Assembly: GCA_963738365.1 (NCBI GenBank)
Contig: CAVTWH010000006.1
Span: 496,001-560,000 of the forward strand
Origin: CAVTWH01 sp963738365
Lineage (GTDB): Bacteria; Actinomycetota; Actinomycetes; Mycobacteriales; Micromonosporaceae
Length of the DNA stretch: 64,000 nt
Direction: 5' to 3'
The position numbers and the translations under genes are program-made. The notes under the pieces are model-generated. The model had not been told where the DNA came from. It worked only from the letters and a program-made list of their open reading frames with translations, and searched no databases. This document shows, piece by piece, positions 18,632 through 28,070 of the stretch (position 1 is the stretch's first letter; each line of letters begins with the position of its first letter).

Positions 18632-20125
18632 GTGACCACCATCGCCGCGCTGTCCTACGAGGACGCCATCGCCCGGTACGAGCCCGTCATCGGCCTGGAG
18701 ACGCATGTCGAGCTGGGCACCCGTACCAAGATGTTCTGTGGCTGCCCGACCGGGTTCGGGGCGGAGCCGAACACCCAGGTCTGCCCGGTCTGCCTGGGGC
18801 TGCCCGGCAGCCTGCCGGTGGCCAACCGGGCGGCGATCGAGGCCACCATCCGCATCGGGCTCGCGCTCAACTGCTCCATCGCCACCTGGTGCCGGTTCGC
18901 CCGGAAGAACTACTTCTACCCCGACATGCCGAAGAACTTCCAGATCAGCCAGTACGACGAGCCGCTCTGCACGGACGGCTGGCTGGACGTGGAGGTCGGC
19001 GGGGAGCTGGTACGCATCGGTATCGAGCGGGTGCACCTGGAGGAGGACACCGGCAAGACGCTGCACGTCGGCGGGGCCACCGGGCGGATCCACGGGGCGA
19101 CCGAGTCGCTGGTCGACTACAACCGGGCCGGCATCCCGCTGGTGGAGATCGTCACCAAGCCGGTGCCGGGGACCGGCGCGCTCGCCCCCGAGGTGGCCCG
19201 CGCGTACGTCACCGAACTGCGCGACGTGCTGCGCTCGCTGGACGTCTCGGATGTCCGGATGGAGCAGGGTTCACTGCGCTGCGACGTGAACACCTCGCTG
19301 AACCTGCCCGGCGCCGAGTGGGGCACCCGGACCGAGACCAAGAACGTCAACTCGCTGCGCAGCGTCGAGCGGGCGGTGCGCTCGGAGATCATCCGGCAGG
19401 CCGGCGTGCTCGACGCGGGTGGCCGGATCGTCCAGGAGACCCGGCACTTCCACGAGGACACCGGCGACACCAGGCCGGGGCGCAGCAAGGAGACCGCGAC
19501 CGACTACCGCTACTTCCCCGAGCCCGACCTGGCCCCGCTGGCCCCCGACCCGGCCTGGGTGCTGGAGCTCAAGGCTGGCCTGCCCGAGCCGCCCCGGGAG
19601 CGCCGGCGCCGGCTGCAGGCCACCTGGGGCCTGTCCGACCAGGACATGCAGTCGGCGCTCAACGCCGGTGCGGTGGAGCTGATCGAGGCCACCGTGGCCG
19701 CCGGTGCGGCCCCCGACGCGGCCCGCAAGTGGTGGCTCGGCGAGCTGGCCCGACGGGCCAACGAGTCCGGCGTCGAGCTGTCCGCCGTGGGCGCCACCCC
19801 GGAGCACGTGGCCGAGCTGGCCCGGCTGCTCGACGAGGGCAAGCTGACCGACAAGCTGGCGCGTACCGTGCTGGACGGCGTGGTCGCCGGGGAGGGCTCG
19901 CCGAGCGCCGTGATGGCGGCCCGGGGCTTCGAGGTGGTCTCCGATACCGGCGCGCTGACCGCCGCGGTGGACGAGGCGATCGCCGCCCACCCGGACGTGG
20001 CGGCGAAGGTCCGCGAGGGCAAGGTGGCCGCGGCCGGCGTCATCGTGGGCGCGGTGATGAAGGCCACCCGCGGCCAGGCGGACGCGAAGACGGTCCGCGA
20101 CCTGGTCATCAGCCGCCTGTCCTGA
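18632..20125 (+). CDS. gatB: Aspartyl/glutamyl-tRNA(Asn/Gln) amidotransferase subunit B
   Basis: The tRNA-binding and kinase subunit of GatCAB, which phosphorylates Glu or Asp on mischarged tRNA and amidates it. It has 497 residues with a GTG start. The core opens with YEPVIGLETHVELGT. A four-Cys zinc site is in MFCGCP and QVCPVCLG. The region NYFYPDMPKNFQISQYD, the GNVDLP-like binding stretch, and the C-terminal YqeY-like tRNA domain (DGVVAGEGSPSAVMAARGF) are all intact. There is no frameshift, unlike gatC and gatA. Confidence 0.95.
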   Translation: MTTIAALSYEDAIARYEPVIGLETHVELGTRTKMFCGCPTGFGAEPNTQVCPVCLGLPGSLPVANRAAIEATIRIGLALNCSIATWCRFARKNYFYPDMPKNFQISQYDEPLCTDGWLDVEVGGELVRIGIERVHLEEDTGKTLHVGGATGRIHGATESLVDYNRAGIPLVEIVTKPVPGTGALAPEVARAYVTELRDVLRSLDVSDVRMEQGSLRCDVNTSLNLPGAEWGTRTETKNVNSLRSVERAVRSEIIRQAGVLDAGGRIVQETRHFHEDTGDTRPGRSKETATDYRYFPEPDLAPLAPDPAWVLELKAGLPEPPRERRRRLQATWGLSDQDMQSALNAGAVELIEATVAAGAAPDAARKWWLGELARRANESGVELSAVGATPEHVAELARLLDEGKLTDKLARTVLDGVVAGEGSPSAVMAARGFEVVSDTGALTAAVDEAIAAHPDVAAKVREGKVAAAGVIVGAVMKATRGQADAKTVRDLVISRLS

Positions 20126-20152
20126 GCCCCGGCTCAGCGGCGACTGCGCGGT

Positions 20153-21799
20153 TCAGCGGGGCGACGAGCTGGTCGGGGGGATCGCCGAGCTGTCGGCGCC
20201 GGGCGCGCCGCCGGTGGGCGTGCCCGGCGAGGGCGACGGGCTGCCGGTCGGGCTGGGCGCGATCTTGGGCAGGCTGAAGATGTGCCGCTGCAGGGTCACG
20301 TCGGTACGCCCGGTGCCGCCGACGGTCACGTCGTCGTAGGCCTGGAGCTTGTGGGTCTGGCCGTCGAAGTAGAGGACGGACAGCTCCAGCGGGGTGGGCT
20401 CCTCGTGCTCCAGGCCGCGCAGCCCGGCGCCGCCGGTGGAGCCCTGCACCATCACGGCGCTGGGATCGCCGCCGGCCGGGTCGGCCAGGAAGCTGAGCTG
20501 CCGCTTGTGCAGGTGCCCGGCCAGGATCAGGGGAGCGGTACCGGCCAGCGGGCCGGCCATCGCCGGGTCGTGGACGAGCGCGATGTCCACCGGGCCGCCG
20601 CCCGCGCGGATGGTATCGGCGAGCCGGGTGCCGGTCTGCGCCAGCACGTCGGACTGCTCCTTCGTGGTCTCCGCCTCGGACTTGTCCGGGGTGAACAGCG
20701 GGTCGTCGATGCCGGCGATGCGCAGCCCGTCCTCGGTGACGATCTGGTCAGCCAGTACGACGGCGTTGCGCTGCTTGGCCACCGCCGCCGCGGTCACCGG
20801 GGAGTCGTGGTTGCCCTGGATGAACAGGTACGGCACGGACAGGTTGGAGATGGACGCGGCGTAGCCGGTCTCGGCCACCGTGCCCCAGTCGTTGAGGTCC
20901 CCGGTGTCGATCACGAAATTGATCTTGAACTGGGTCACCATGGTCTCGATCAACGGCCACGCCTGCGGGTTCAGGTGCAGGTCGGAGACGTGCAACACGC
21001 GGATCGCGCTCGGGTCCGGCTCGTAGGTGGGCAGCTCGTTGAAGGTGGCGTAGAGCTTCGTGACGTTGGCGAACAGCTTGGACAGCTGCGTCTGGTACGT
21101 GGAGTAGCGGGTGCCCAGGCTCCTGGCGTCGCCGATGATCGCCGGGGCGTTGGTGAGCAGCCCGTGGTAGGTCGGCTCCTGTACCGCGTCCGGATTGAGC
21201 GTGGCGGCCGCGACGCCGCCGGACCCGGCCAGCAGGGCCAGCGCCAGGCCGCCGCAGGTGGCCACCCGGCGCCAGTCCCGGTACACCACCGTGGCCAGCA
21301 GCAGCACGCCGGCCAGCGCGGCGAGCCCGGCACGGATCAGCACCCGGCGGACCCCCTGCTGGGTGTCGTGCACGGCGGCGGTACTGGCGTCCTGCAGGCC
21401 GTTGGGGTCGCGGGCCACGGCGACCGCGCGCTCCTGGTCGAGCTGGTCCAGCCGGACCGACAGGTGCGCCGGCCCCGAGTGGGTGGCCAGCTCCAGCGAG
21501 CCCAGCGGCGGGATCTGCACGTCCGTACCGCCGGAGAAGCCGGGGGAGACGGAGAACTCGGCGGAGAACGGCCCCACGTCCTGCCGGGCGTGCCCGCCCA
21601 GCAGCAGCCCCAGCCAGGCGCCCGCCAGGGTCACCAGCAGCATCGAGGCGGCCAGCCCGGTCCGCCGGGCGGCCCGGGTGCCGGCCACCCGGCGGACCCA
21701 CGCGATGGCCGGGCCGGTCCGGCCGGCAAGCCGGGTGACCAGCTCAGCCAGGGCGCGCCGGGGCCGCTGGCCGGGGCTGCGGTCGCTGGGCTGCGTCAT
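20153..21799 (-). CDS. Membrane-anchored metallophosphoesterase
   Basis: A 548-residue protein. Three transmembrane helices lie near residues 50-70, 165-185 and 190-212. They enclose a ~95-residue extracytoplasmic beta-rich domain between the first two. The calcineurin-like phosphoesterase domain follows from about 265 with all metal motifs: VSDLHLN, TGDLND, QGNHDS, LVHDP and LAGHLHK. The C-terminus is a disordered Ser/Pro/Gly tail. With this topology the catalytic domain would lie outside the membrane. The substrate is unknown; no close partner gene is seen. Confidence 0.82.
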   Translation of the reverse strand: MTQPSDRSPGQRPRRALAELVTRLAGRTGPAIAWVRRVAGTRAARRTGLAASMLLVTLAGAWLGLLLGGHARQDVGPFSAEFSVSPGFSGGTDVQIPPLGSLELATHSGPAHLSVRLDQLDQERAVAVARDPNGLQDASTAAVHDTQQGVRRVLIRAGLAALAGVLLLATVVYRDWRRVATCGGLALALLAGSGGVAAATLNPDAVQEPTYHGLLTNAPAIIGDARSLGTRYSTYQTQLSKLFANVTKLYATFNELPTYEPDPSAIRVLHVSDLHLNPQAWPLIETMVTQFKINFVIDTGDLNDWGTVAETGYAASISNLSVPYLFIQGNHDSPVTAAAVAKQRNAVVLADQIVTEDGLRIAGIDDPLFTPDKSEAETTKEQSDVLAQTGTRLADTIRAGGGPVDIALVHDPAMAGPLAGTAPLILAGHLHKRQLSFLADPAGGDPSAVMVQGSTGGAGLRGLEHEEPTPLELSVLYFDGQTHKLQAYDDVTVGGTGRTDVTLQRHIFSLPKIAPSPTGSPSPSPGTPTGGAPGADSSAIPPTSSSPR

Positions 21800-21860
21800 C
21801 CCCCATTAGTACCCGATCACGTTCGCGGCGGCGCGCGGTGTCGGGCAGCCGACGCCCGGT

Positions 21861-23004
21861 TCAGCTCTGCGCGGCCGCGCTGCCGGCCGGGATGATCCGC
21901 AGGATGCGGTCGTCGTCCGGGCCGGGGGTGCCCCGGCCGTCGGTGTTGGAGGTGGTCACCCAGAGCGTGTTGTCCGGCGCCACGGCCACCGTACGCAGCC
22001 GGCCGAACTGGCCGACCAGCATCGGCTGCGGCGCGCCGAGCAGGCCGCCGGAGCCGGTCAGCTGCATCGAGTACAGCCGCTGCCCGCGCAGGCAGCCGAC
22101 GATCAGGGTGCTACCCACGATCGCCGCGCCCGAGCAGGAGGCGTCCTTGGGGGCGAACTGGGTGACCGGGTCGACGAAGCGCGGGTCGTGCGCGATGCCC
22201 TCGACCACCGGCCAGCCGTAGTTCTTCCCCGGCTGGATGATGTTGATCTCGTCCCAGGTGTCCTGGCCGAACTCGGTGGCCCACAGCCGGCCCTGCTGGT
22301 CCCAGGCCAGCCCCTGCACGTTGCGGTGGCCGAGGCTGAAGACCAGGTTGTTGAACGGGTTGCCCGGCGCCGGCTTGCCGTCCAGGGTCATCCGCAGGAT
22401 CTTGCCGGCCAGGCTGGCCGGGTCCTGGGAGGCGTAGGTGGTGGTGCCGGTGCTGGCGTAGAGGTAGCCGTCGGGGCCGAAGGCGAGCCGGCCGCCGTTG
22501 TGGATCGAGGCGTGCGGGATGCCGGTGACGATCGGCGTCAACGCCCCGCCCAGGGTCAACGTGGCGATCCGGTTGTCGCTGCCTGCCGAGTAGTAGACGA
22601 CGAGCAGGTGGTCGGTGTCGTAGTGCGGGCTCACCGCGATGCCGAGCAGGCCGCCCTCGCCGCCCGAGACGGACGGCACGTTGGCCACCTTGGTGACCTT
22701 GAGGGCGTCGCCCTGCTTGTCCGGGCCCGACCTTGACGATGTCGCCGGTGTCCCGGGAGGTGACCAGCGCCCCGCCGTCCGGCAGGAAGGCCACTCCCCA
22801 CGGGGTGTCCAGGTGCGCGGCGATGACCTGGACCGCACCCTGCCCCTCGGCCGAGGTGGACGGCGACACGGTGGACGCCGGGAACGACGGCGGCGAGCCG
22901 TTACGGTCGACCGGCGGCTTGCCGAAGCTGCACCCGGCGAGGGCCAGCGCGCACGCCAGCGCCGCCGCGACAGCGGGGACGACCTTGCTCCGGAGGGCGG
23001 TCAC
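21861..23004 (-). CDS. PQQ-dependent sugar dehydrogenase-like lipoprotein, one frameshift
   Basis: A six-bladed propeller protein of the glucose/sorbosone dehydrogenase family. It has a lipoprotein signal with lipobox ALAGC near residue 25, so it should sit outside the membrane. The start of the domain, LDTPWGVAFLPDGGALVTSR, is in one frame. After a +1 shift near 22733 the rest follows: GGEGGLLGIAVSP, GGRLAFGPDGYLYAS, LGHRNVQGLAWD and the end segment WVTTSNTDGRGTPGPDDDRI. The total is about 380 residues. Whether it uses PQQ cannot be told, since many relatives lack activity data. Confidence 0.85.
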
Positions 23005-23112
23005 CGGCCCAGCCTAGTCGGCGCCGGGCAGACCGGAAGGCTCCCGCCGGCCAGGTCGGAATGTGGTCACCCGGCGGCCCTGGATGGGGTGGGCACCCGG
23101 CACGGGAAGTGC

Positions 23113-23514
23113 TCAGCGAAGGGCGGCGAGGGCGTCGGCGACGGCCGGGGCGTCGCCCTCCAGGGTGACCCAGCGCTCGTTGGCGCCGGTCCACCAGCCG
23201 ACGGTGAGGCGGACCGGGTTGACCCGCTCGCGCATCGCCTCCAGGACGGCCGCCCAGCCAGCAGTGGAAGCGACGCCGACCCGGAAGGCGCTGATCGTCG
23301 GGTGCGCCGTACTCCAGTCACAGTGGTCCAGGTCGTGCCAGGGCAGCGCCACCACGCCGCGGGCCTGCAGGGCGTCCGCCAGGTTCACCGCCTCGGCGGG
23401 GTACACCCCGCGCAGGCCGGAGATCTGCTCCGGGTAGAACGTCACGTCCTGGGCGTCGCGCAGCCGCAGGCCGGCAGGGGCATCGGCCTCATCCACCATG
23501 ACCTGCGTATCCAT
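23113..23514 (-). CDS. Hypothetical protein
   Basis: A soluble protein of about 133 residues with a Trp-rich second half (LPWHDLDHCDW, AGWAAVLEAMRER, VGWWTGANERWVTLEGDAP). I do not recognise a family. I start at ATG 23514; a TTG two codons earlier is possible. The composition is protein-like and the codon use matches the neighbours. It is transcribed away from the hydroxyacid dehydrogenase gene. Confidence 0.6.
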   Translation of the reverse strand: MDTQVMVDEADAPAGLRLRDAQDVTFYPEQISGLRGVYPAEAVNLADALQARGVVALPWHDLDHCDWSTAHPTISAFRVGVASTAGWAAVLEAMRERVNPVRLTVGWWTGANERWVTLEGDAPAVADALAALR

Positions 23515-23638
23515 GCCCAAAGTCTAGATCCCTATTCGGTCGCATCGAGCGCATCCGTATCAACCGGACATCCAGAAGCTGCTCCGCCGTTAGCGCCATC
23601 GGACCGGCTGATCGGCGGAGCGGGTAGCGTGATCGGAC

Positions 23639-24562
23639 GTGGAGGCGTGGATCGCGCATGAGGAGGGGCTCCACCTGATGGGTGCCCTGCCGCGCACAGT
23701 GACGCTACGGGTACTGCGTGACGGCGCCGGGCCGCTGCCCGGTCCGGTGGACGGCGTGGAGTTCTTCGTCCCGCCGTTCCTGTCCGCCGGTGCCGCTGTC
23801 GAGCTCACCGGCAAGCTGCCCGACCTGCGGGTGATCCAGCTGCTGTCGGCCGGCGCCGACGCCTGGGTGGGGCGCATCCCGGACGGGGTACGGCTGTGCG
23901 ACGCCCGGGGCGTGCACTCCTCGTCGACCGCCGAGTGGGCCGCCGCCGTCATCCTCGCCCAGCTGCGCGCCCTGCCGGTCTTCGTGCGCGCCCAGGCGGC
24001 CCGCCAGTGGCGACCGCCGGGCAGCATGCCCACCGACGAACTGGCCGGCAAGCGGGTGCTGGTGATCGGCTCGGGGGCCATCGGCGAGGCGCTGGCCGCC
24101 CGCCTCACCCCGTTCGACGTGCAGCTGACCATGGTGGCCCGGCGCGCCCGGGACGGCGTGCACGGCGTGGACGAGTTGCCCCGGCTGCTGCCGGACGCCG
24201 ACGTGGTGGTGCTGCTGGTACCGCTCACGGCGGCCACCACCGGGCTGGTCGACGCCGGCTTCCTGGCCGCCATGCGCGACGGTGCGCTGCTGGTCAACGG
24301 GGCGCGCGGCCCGGTGGTCGACACCGCGGCGCTCACCGCGGAGCTGTCCACCGGCCGGCTGTCCGCCGCCGTCGACGTCACCGACCCCGAGCCGCTGCCC
24401 GCCGACCACCCGCTCTGGGAGCTGCCCAACTTCCTGCTCACCCCGCACGTGGCCGGCTCGGTGCGGGGCCTGTTGCCGCGCGCCTACGCGCTGGTCGGTG
24501 CCCAGATCCGCCGGTACCTCGCCGGGGAGGCGCTGGTCAACGAGGTGCACGAGGGGTACTGA
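23639..24562 (+). CDS. D-isomer-specific 2-hydroxyacid dehydrogenase
   Basis: An NAD(P)-dependent dehydrogenase of 307 residues, with a GTG start; ATG at codon 14 is an alternative. The Rossmann motif is GKRVLVIGSGAIGEALAARL (near residue 138). The catalytic Arg is in LLVNGARGPVVDT, the Glu in VTDPEPLPADHPLW, and the His in LTPHVAGS. These are the three catalytic residues of the family. The substrate (phosphoglycerate, glyoxylate or another 2-keto acid) cannot be assigned; it is distinct from serA at 40623. Confidence 0.85.
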   Translation: MEAWIAHEEGLHLMGALPRTVTLRVLRDGAGPLPGPVDGVEFFVPPFLSAGAAVELTGKLPDLRVIQLLSAGADAWVGRIPDGVRLCDARGVHSSSTAEWAAAVILAQLRALPVFVRAQAARQWRPPGSMPTDELAGKRVLVIGSGAIGEALAARLTPFDVQLTMVARRARDGVHGVDELPRLLPDADVVVLLVPLTAATTGLVDAGFLAAMRDGALLVNGARGPVVDTAALTAELSTGRLSAAVDVTDPEPLPADHPLWELPNFLLTPHVAGSVRGLLPRAYALVGAQIRRYLAGEALVNEVHEGY

Positions 24563-24564
24563 GC

Positions 24565-24978
24565 TCAGTCCGGCTCGGCGGCGGCGTCGCTGTCGGCTTC
24601 GTCGTCCGGCTCGTTGGGTACCGGCACGTCGCTGGGCTGGCCACTGGCCCGCAGCAGGGCGGGCAGGTCGTCCGGGTTGACCGCCGGCAGCGGCACCGCC
24701 CGTCCGCTGGCCAGGGTGACGAGTATCCGGTCGCCGTGCCGGGTGAAGCCGTTGATCTCGGTCCACTCCAACCACCGGCTGCCCACCAGGGCCCGCACCC
24801 GCAGGCCCCGCTGGTCCACGTCGGTACCGGCGCGCAGCCCCCAGACGATCATGGTGACCGGTAGCAGCAGCACCGGGGCCAGCCACCAGCTGCTGGTGGC
24901 CAGGGCCATCCCACCACAGAACATCACCACACCGGCGACGAGGATGCTGACGTTGTACCGGTACCGGACGGTTTCCAC
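24565..24978 (-). CDS. PH-domain-like membrane protein
   Basis: A 137-residue protein with two transmembrane helices near residues 12-50 and then a compact beta domain containing RGLRVRALVGSRWLEWTEINGFTRHG and ILVTLASGRAVPLPAV. This is the look of a bacterial PH domain (bPH family) fused to a membrane anchor. The tail is acidic. The function is unknown. The start is GTG 24978. It converges closely on the hydroxyacid dehydrogenase gene (two bases apart). Confidence 0.7.
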   Translation of the reverse strand: METVRYRYNVSILVAGVVMFCGGMALATSSWWLAPVLLLPVTMIVWGLRAGTDVDQRGLRVRALVGSRWLEWTEINGFTRHGDRILVTLASGRAVPLPAVNPDDLPALLRASGQPSDVPVPNEPDDEADSDAAAEPD

Positions 24979-25094
24979 CGCGCCATCCTGCCATCGGCCG
25001 GCTTGACCCCCGCTGGGGGTCTGACCCGCCCGTGCGGGCGATCCTGTCAGGGGCGCCGCGCATACTGCCCGGAGGACTCGACGAGGAGGTCGAC

Positions 25095-26177
25095 GTGTCG
25101 GCGATCGTGGCTATCGGTACCGCCAAGGGGCTGTTTGTTGCCACCTCTCCCGACCGGGAGCGGTGGCAGCTGGCCGGCCCGTACCACCCGATGAACGCGG
25201 TGTACGCGGTGGCGGTGGACACCCGCCGCGGCACGCCCCGGCTGCTGGCCAGCGTGACCAGTTCGCACTTCGGCCCCAGCGTCGCGGTCAGCGACGATCT
25301 CGGCCACACCTGGACCGAGCCGGACCACGCCCCGGTGGCCTTCCCCGAGCGCACCGGCGAGGCGCTGCGCCGGGTCTGGCAGCTCGCCCCCGGCCCCGCC
25401 GACCAGCCCGACCGGGTCTACGCCGGCACCGAGCCCTCCGCGCTGTTCGTCTCCGACGACGCCGGGCAGACCTACCGCATGGTCGAGTCGCTCTGGGACC
25501 ACCCGCACCGGGAACAGTGGGGTGCCGGCTTCGGCGGCCAGGCGGTGCACACCGTGCTGCCGCACCCGGCCCGGCCGGACGAGTGGCTGGTCGCCATGTC
25601 CACCGGTGGGGTCTACCGCAGCGAGGACGCCGGTGCCTCCTGGGCGCCGGCCAACACCGGCATCAAGGCCTACTTCTTCCCCGACCCGTGGCCGGAGTTC
25701 GGCCAGTGCGTGCACAAGGTGGCCCGGGACGCCGCCGACCCGGACCGGCTCTACGCCCAGAACCACCACGGCGTCTACCGCTCGGACGACGCCGGGCGCA
25801 GCTGGACGTCGATCGCGGAGGGCCTGCCCACCGACTTCGGCTTCACCATGGTGGCGCACCCGCGGGTCGGCGGGACGATCTGGAGCTTCCCGGTGGAGGC
25901 CGACGGGGTGCGCTTCCCACCCGACCGGCTGTGCCGGGTGTTCCGCTCCCGGGACGCCGGTGCGACCTGGGAGGCGTGCGCCGAGGGGCTGCCCGGCGGG
26001 GCGTACTACCCGATCGTGCTGCGTGACGCGATGTGCGCCGACGACGGCGAGCCGGCCGGCGTCTACTTCGGTACCCGCGCGGGCGACGTCTACGCCAGCG
26101 CCGACGAGGGGGAGCACTGGGGCACCGTGGCCAGCCACCTGCCCGACGTGCTGTCGATCCGGGCGGCCGTGCTGTGA
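25095..26177 (+). CDS. BNR/Asp-box repeat beta-propeller protein
   Basis: A 360-residue protein built of repeated Asp boxes (S-x-D-x-G-x-x-W/Y): VSDDLGHTWTE, VSDDAGQTYRM, SEDAGASWAP, SDDAGRSWTS, SRDAGATWEA and SADEGEHWGT. This predicts a sialidase-like six- or seven-bladed propeller. The sialidase active-site Arg triad is not obvious, so I do not call it a sialidase; no signal peptide is present. GTG 25095 follows GAGGAGGT at the right distance. It overlaps the start of the MoaD/ThiS-like gene by four bases (GTGA). Confidence 0.8.
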   Translation: MSAIVAIGTAKGLFVATSPDRERWQLAGPYHPMNAVYAVAVDTRRGTPRLLASVTSSHFGPSVAVSDDLGHTWTEPDHAPVAFPERTGEALRRVWQLAPGPADQPDRVYAGTEPSALFVSDDAGQTYRMVESLWDHPHREQWGAGFGGQAVHTVLPHPARPDEWLVAMSTGGVYRSEDAGASWAPANTGIKAYFFPDPWPEFGQCVHKVARDAADPDRLYAQNHHGVYRSDDAGRSWTSIAEGLPTDFGFTMVAHPRVGGTIWSFPVEADGVRFPPDRLCRVFRSRDAGATWEACAEGLPGGAYYPIVLRDAMCADDGEPAGVYFGTRAGDVYASADEGEHWGTVASHLPDVLSIRAAVL

Positions 26178-26461
26178 CCGGCCCGCTGGTGACCGTTCTG
26201 GTGCCGGCCGCCCTGCGGACCGAGTGCGACGGTGCCGGCCGGCTGGAGGTGCCGGCTCGGCCCCGGCTGGCCGACGTCCTCGACGAGGTACGCGAGCGCT
26301 GGCCCCGGCTGGAGCGCCGCCTGCGCGACGAGCGCGGCGAACTGCGCCGCTACGTCAACGTCTACGTCGACGGCGACGACTGTCGCAGCCTGGACGGCCT
26401 GGCCACGCCGGTGCCGGCCGGCGCCGAGGTACAGGTGATCCCGTCCGTGGCCGGCGGCTGA
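26174..26461 (+). CDS. MoaD/ThiS-family ubiquitin-like sulfur carrier protein
   Basis: A 95-residue beta-grasp protein: VTVLVPAALRTECDG, RLADVLDEVRERWPRLERRL, the Val-rich strand YVNVYVDGDD, and the conserved end GAEVQVIPSVAGG. It finishes with Gly-Gly, as sulfur carriers and ubiquitin-like modifiers need. The GTG start overlaps the stop of the BNR gene, so the two are translationally coupled. Carrier for molybdopterin, thiamine or cysteine synthesis is possible, but no activating enzyme or sulfurtransferase is adjacent. Confidence 0.82.
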   Translation: MTGPLVTVLVPAALRTECDGAGRLEVPARPRLADVLDEVRERWPRLERRLRDERGELRRYVNVYVDGDDCRSLDGLATPVPAGAEVQVIPSVAGG

Positions 26462-26475
26462 CCGGGGCGATACGC

Positions 26476-26517
26476 GTCGCGGGCCGGCCCGCCGCGAGGG
26501 CGGAGCCGGCCCGCGAC
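26476..26517. terminator. Stem-loop terminator between the MoaD-like gene and glyA
   Basis: A perfect 13-bp stem (26476-26488 with 26505-26517) encloses a 16-base loop. It lies between the ends of two converging genes and would serve both. Confidence 0.7.
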
Positions 26518-26531
26518 CGGGGCCTGTCGGG

Positions 26532-27797
26532 TCAGCCGTCGTAGCCGGGGATCGGGAAGGCGGTCAGCAGGTCCGCCACCTCACCGGCGATCTTGTCGAG
26601 GGCGCCCTCGTCGCCGGCCAGCTTGGCGGCGACGGCGGCGTCCATCCACCCGGCGACCTGGGGCATGTGGGTCTCGGTGAGGCCCCGGGTGGTCAGCGCC
26701 GGGGTGCCGAGCCGGATGCCGGACGGGTCCCAGGGCTTGCGCGGGTCGAACGGCACCGTGTTGAAGTTCAGCTCGATACCGGCCCGGTCCAGCGCCTTGG
26801 CGGCCGGCTTGCCGTTGATGCCCTTGTTGGCCAGGTTGACCAGGATCAGGTGGTTGTCGGTACCCCCGGAGACCAGGTCGAAGCCGCGCTCGACCAGAGC
26901 GGTCGCCAGTGCCCGGGCGTTGGCGACGATCTGGTGGGCGTAGCTGGCGAAGGCCGGCTGGGCCGCTTCGTGCAGGGCCACCGCGATGCCGGCGGTGGTG
27001 TGGTTGTGCGGGCCGCCCTGCAGGCCGGGGAAGACGGCCTTGTCGATGGCGGTGGCGTGCTCGGCGTCGGTGAGCAGCATGGCGCCGCGCGGGCCGCGCA
27101 GCGTCTTGTGCGTGGTGGTCGAGATCACCTGGGCGTGGCCCACCGGTGACGGGTGCGCGCCACCGGCCACCAGGCCGGCGATGTGCGCGATGTCGGCCAC
27201 CAGCAGCGCGTCCACCTCGCGGGCGATGGCGCCGAAGGCGGCGAAGTCGATGGTGCGCGGGATGGCCGTACCGCCGCAGAGGATCATCTTCGGGCGCTCC
27301 CGCAGCGCCAGCTCGCGTACCTGATCCATGTCGATACGGCCGGTCGCCGGGTCGACGCCGTAGTGCACGGGGCGGAACCACTTGCCGGTCGCCGACACCG
27401 GCGAGCCGTGCGTGAGGTGCCCGCCGTGCGCCAGCTCCAGCGACAGGAAGGTGTCGCCCGGCGTCATGTACGCCAGGTAGATCGCCAGGTTGGCCGGCGA
27501 GCCGGAGTAGGGCTGCACGTTGGCGTGGTCGACGCCGAACAGCGCCTGCGCCCGCGCCACGGCCAGCTGCTCGATCGGGTCGACGAGCTGCTGGCCCTCG
27601 TAGTAGCGCTTGCCGGCGTAGCCCTCGGAGTACTTGTTGGTCAGCAGGGTGCCGGTGGCCTCCAGCACGGCGGAGGAGACGTAGTTCTCGGACGGGATCA
27701 TGCGCAGCACGTCGTGCTGCCGGCGGGCCTCCCGTTCGACCAGGTCGGCCAGGGCCGGGTCGGTGGCGGTCAGGTGCGGAATCGGTGGTACGTGCAC
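26532..27797 (-). CDS. glyA: Serine hydroxymethyltransferase
   Basis: A PLP enzyme that converts serine and tetrahydrofolate to glycine and methylene-THF. It has 421 residues. Key segments are MIPSENYVSSAVLEATGT, NKYSEGYAGKRYYEG, the PLP Lys in VISTTTHKTLRGPRG (near residue 228), and FPGLQGGPHNHTTAGIAVAL. I start at GTG 27797 because it follows AAAGGGGAG at 6 bases; the open frame continues upstream without conserved sequence. The DNA between it and 28008 holds its promoter region. Confidence 0.94.
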   Translation of the reverse strand: MHVPPIPHLTATDPALADLVEREARRQHDVLRMIPSENYVSSAVLEATGTLLTNKYSEGYAGKRYYEGQQLVDPIEQLAVARAQALFGVDHANVQPYSGSPANLAIYLAYMTPGDTFLSLELAHGGHLTHGSPVSATGKWFRPVHYGVDPATGRIDMDQVRELALRERPKMILCGGTAIPRTIDFAAFGAIAREVDALLVADIAHIAGLVAGGAHPSPVGHAQVISTTTHKTLRGPRGAMLLTDAEHATAIDKAVFPGLQGGPHNHTTAGIAVALHEAAQPAFASYAHQIVANARALATALVERGFDLVSGGTDNHLILVNLANKGINGKPAAKALDRAGIELNFNTVPFDPRKPWDPSGIRLGTPALTTRGLTETHMPQVAGWMDAAVAAKLAGDEGALDKIAGEVADLLTAFPIPGYDG

Positions 27798-28007
27798 GGT
27801 GCTCCCCTTTGACGGGTGATCCGGTACCCAGGCGCGCGGTGCCGGTGTGCGTCGCTCCCCGGTGGTCTCTTCCACCCGATCCCCGTGCCGTTGCACCGGG
27901 AACCTCTGCGCCAGTCGCGAGACTCCCCGACTCTACCGGCCCCAGCCGCCCTCACCGCCCACCCACCGCGCCCTCCCCCCGACACCTTCCCGACATGGTC
28001 ACCAGCG

Positions 28008-28061
28008 ATCTTGGGGTTGTCGGGGTCTGACGAGTCGCCAGGACCCCGACAACCCCAAGAT
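28008..28061. terminator. 20-bp perfect stem-loop, terminator of the GH5 gene
   Basis: The arms 28008-28027 and 28042-28061 are perfect reverse complements of 20 bases with a 14-base loop. The structure begins 9 bases past the stop of the leftward GH5 gene and lies upstream of leftward glyA, so it would separate the two transcripts. No T-tract is present. Confidence 0.7.
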
Positions 28062-28070
28062 TCCTTCAGC

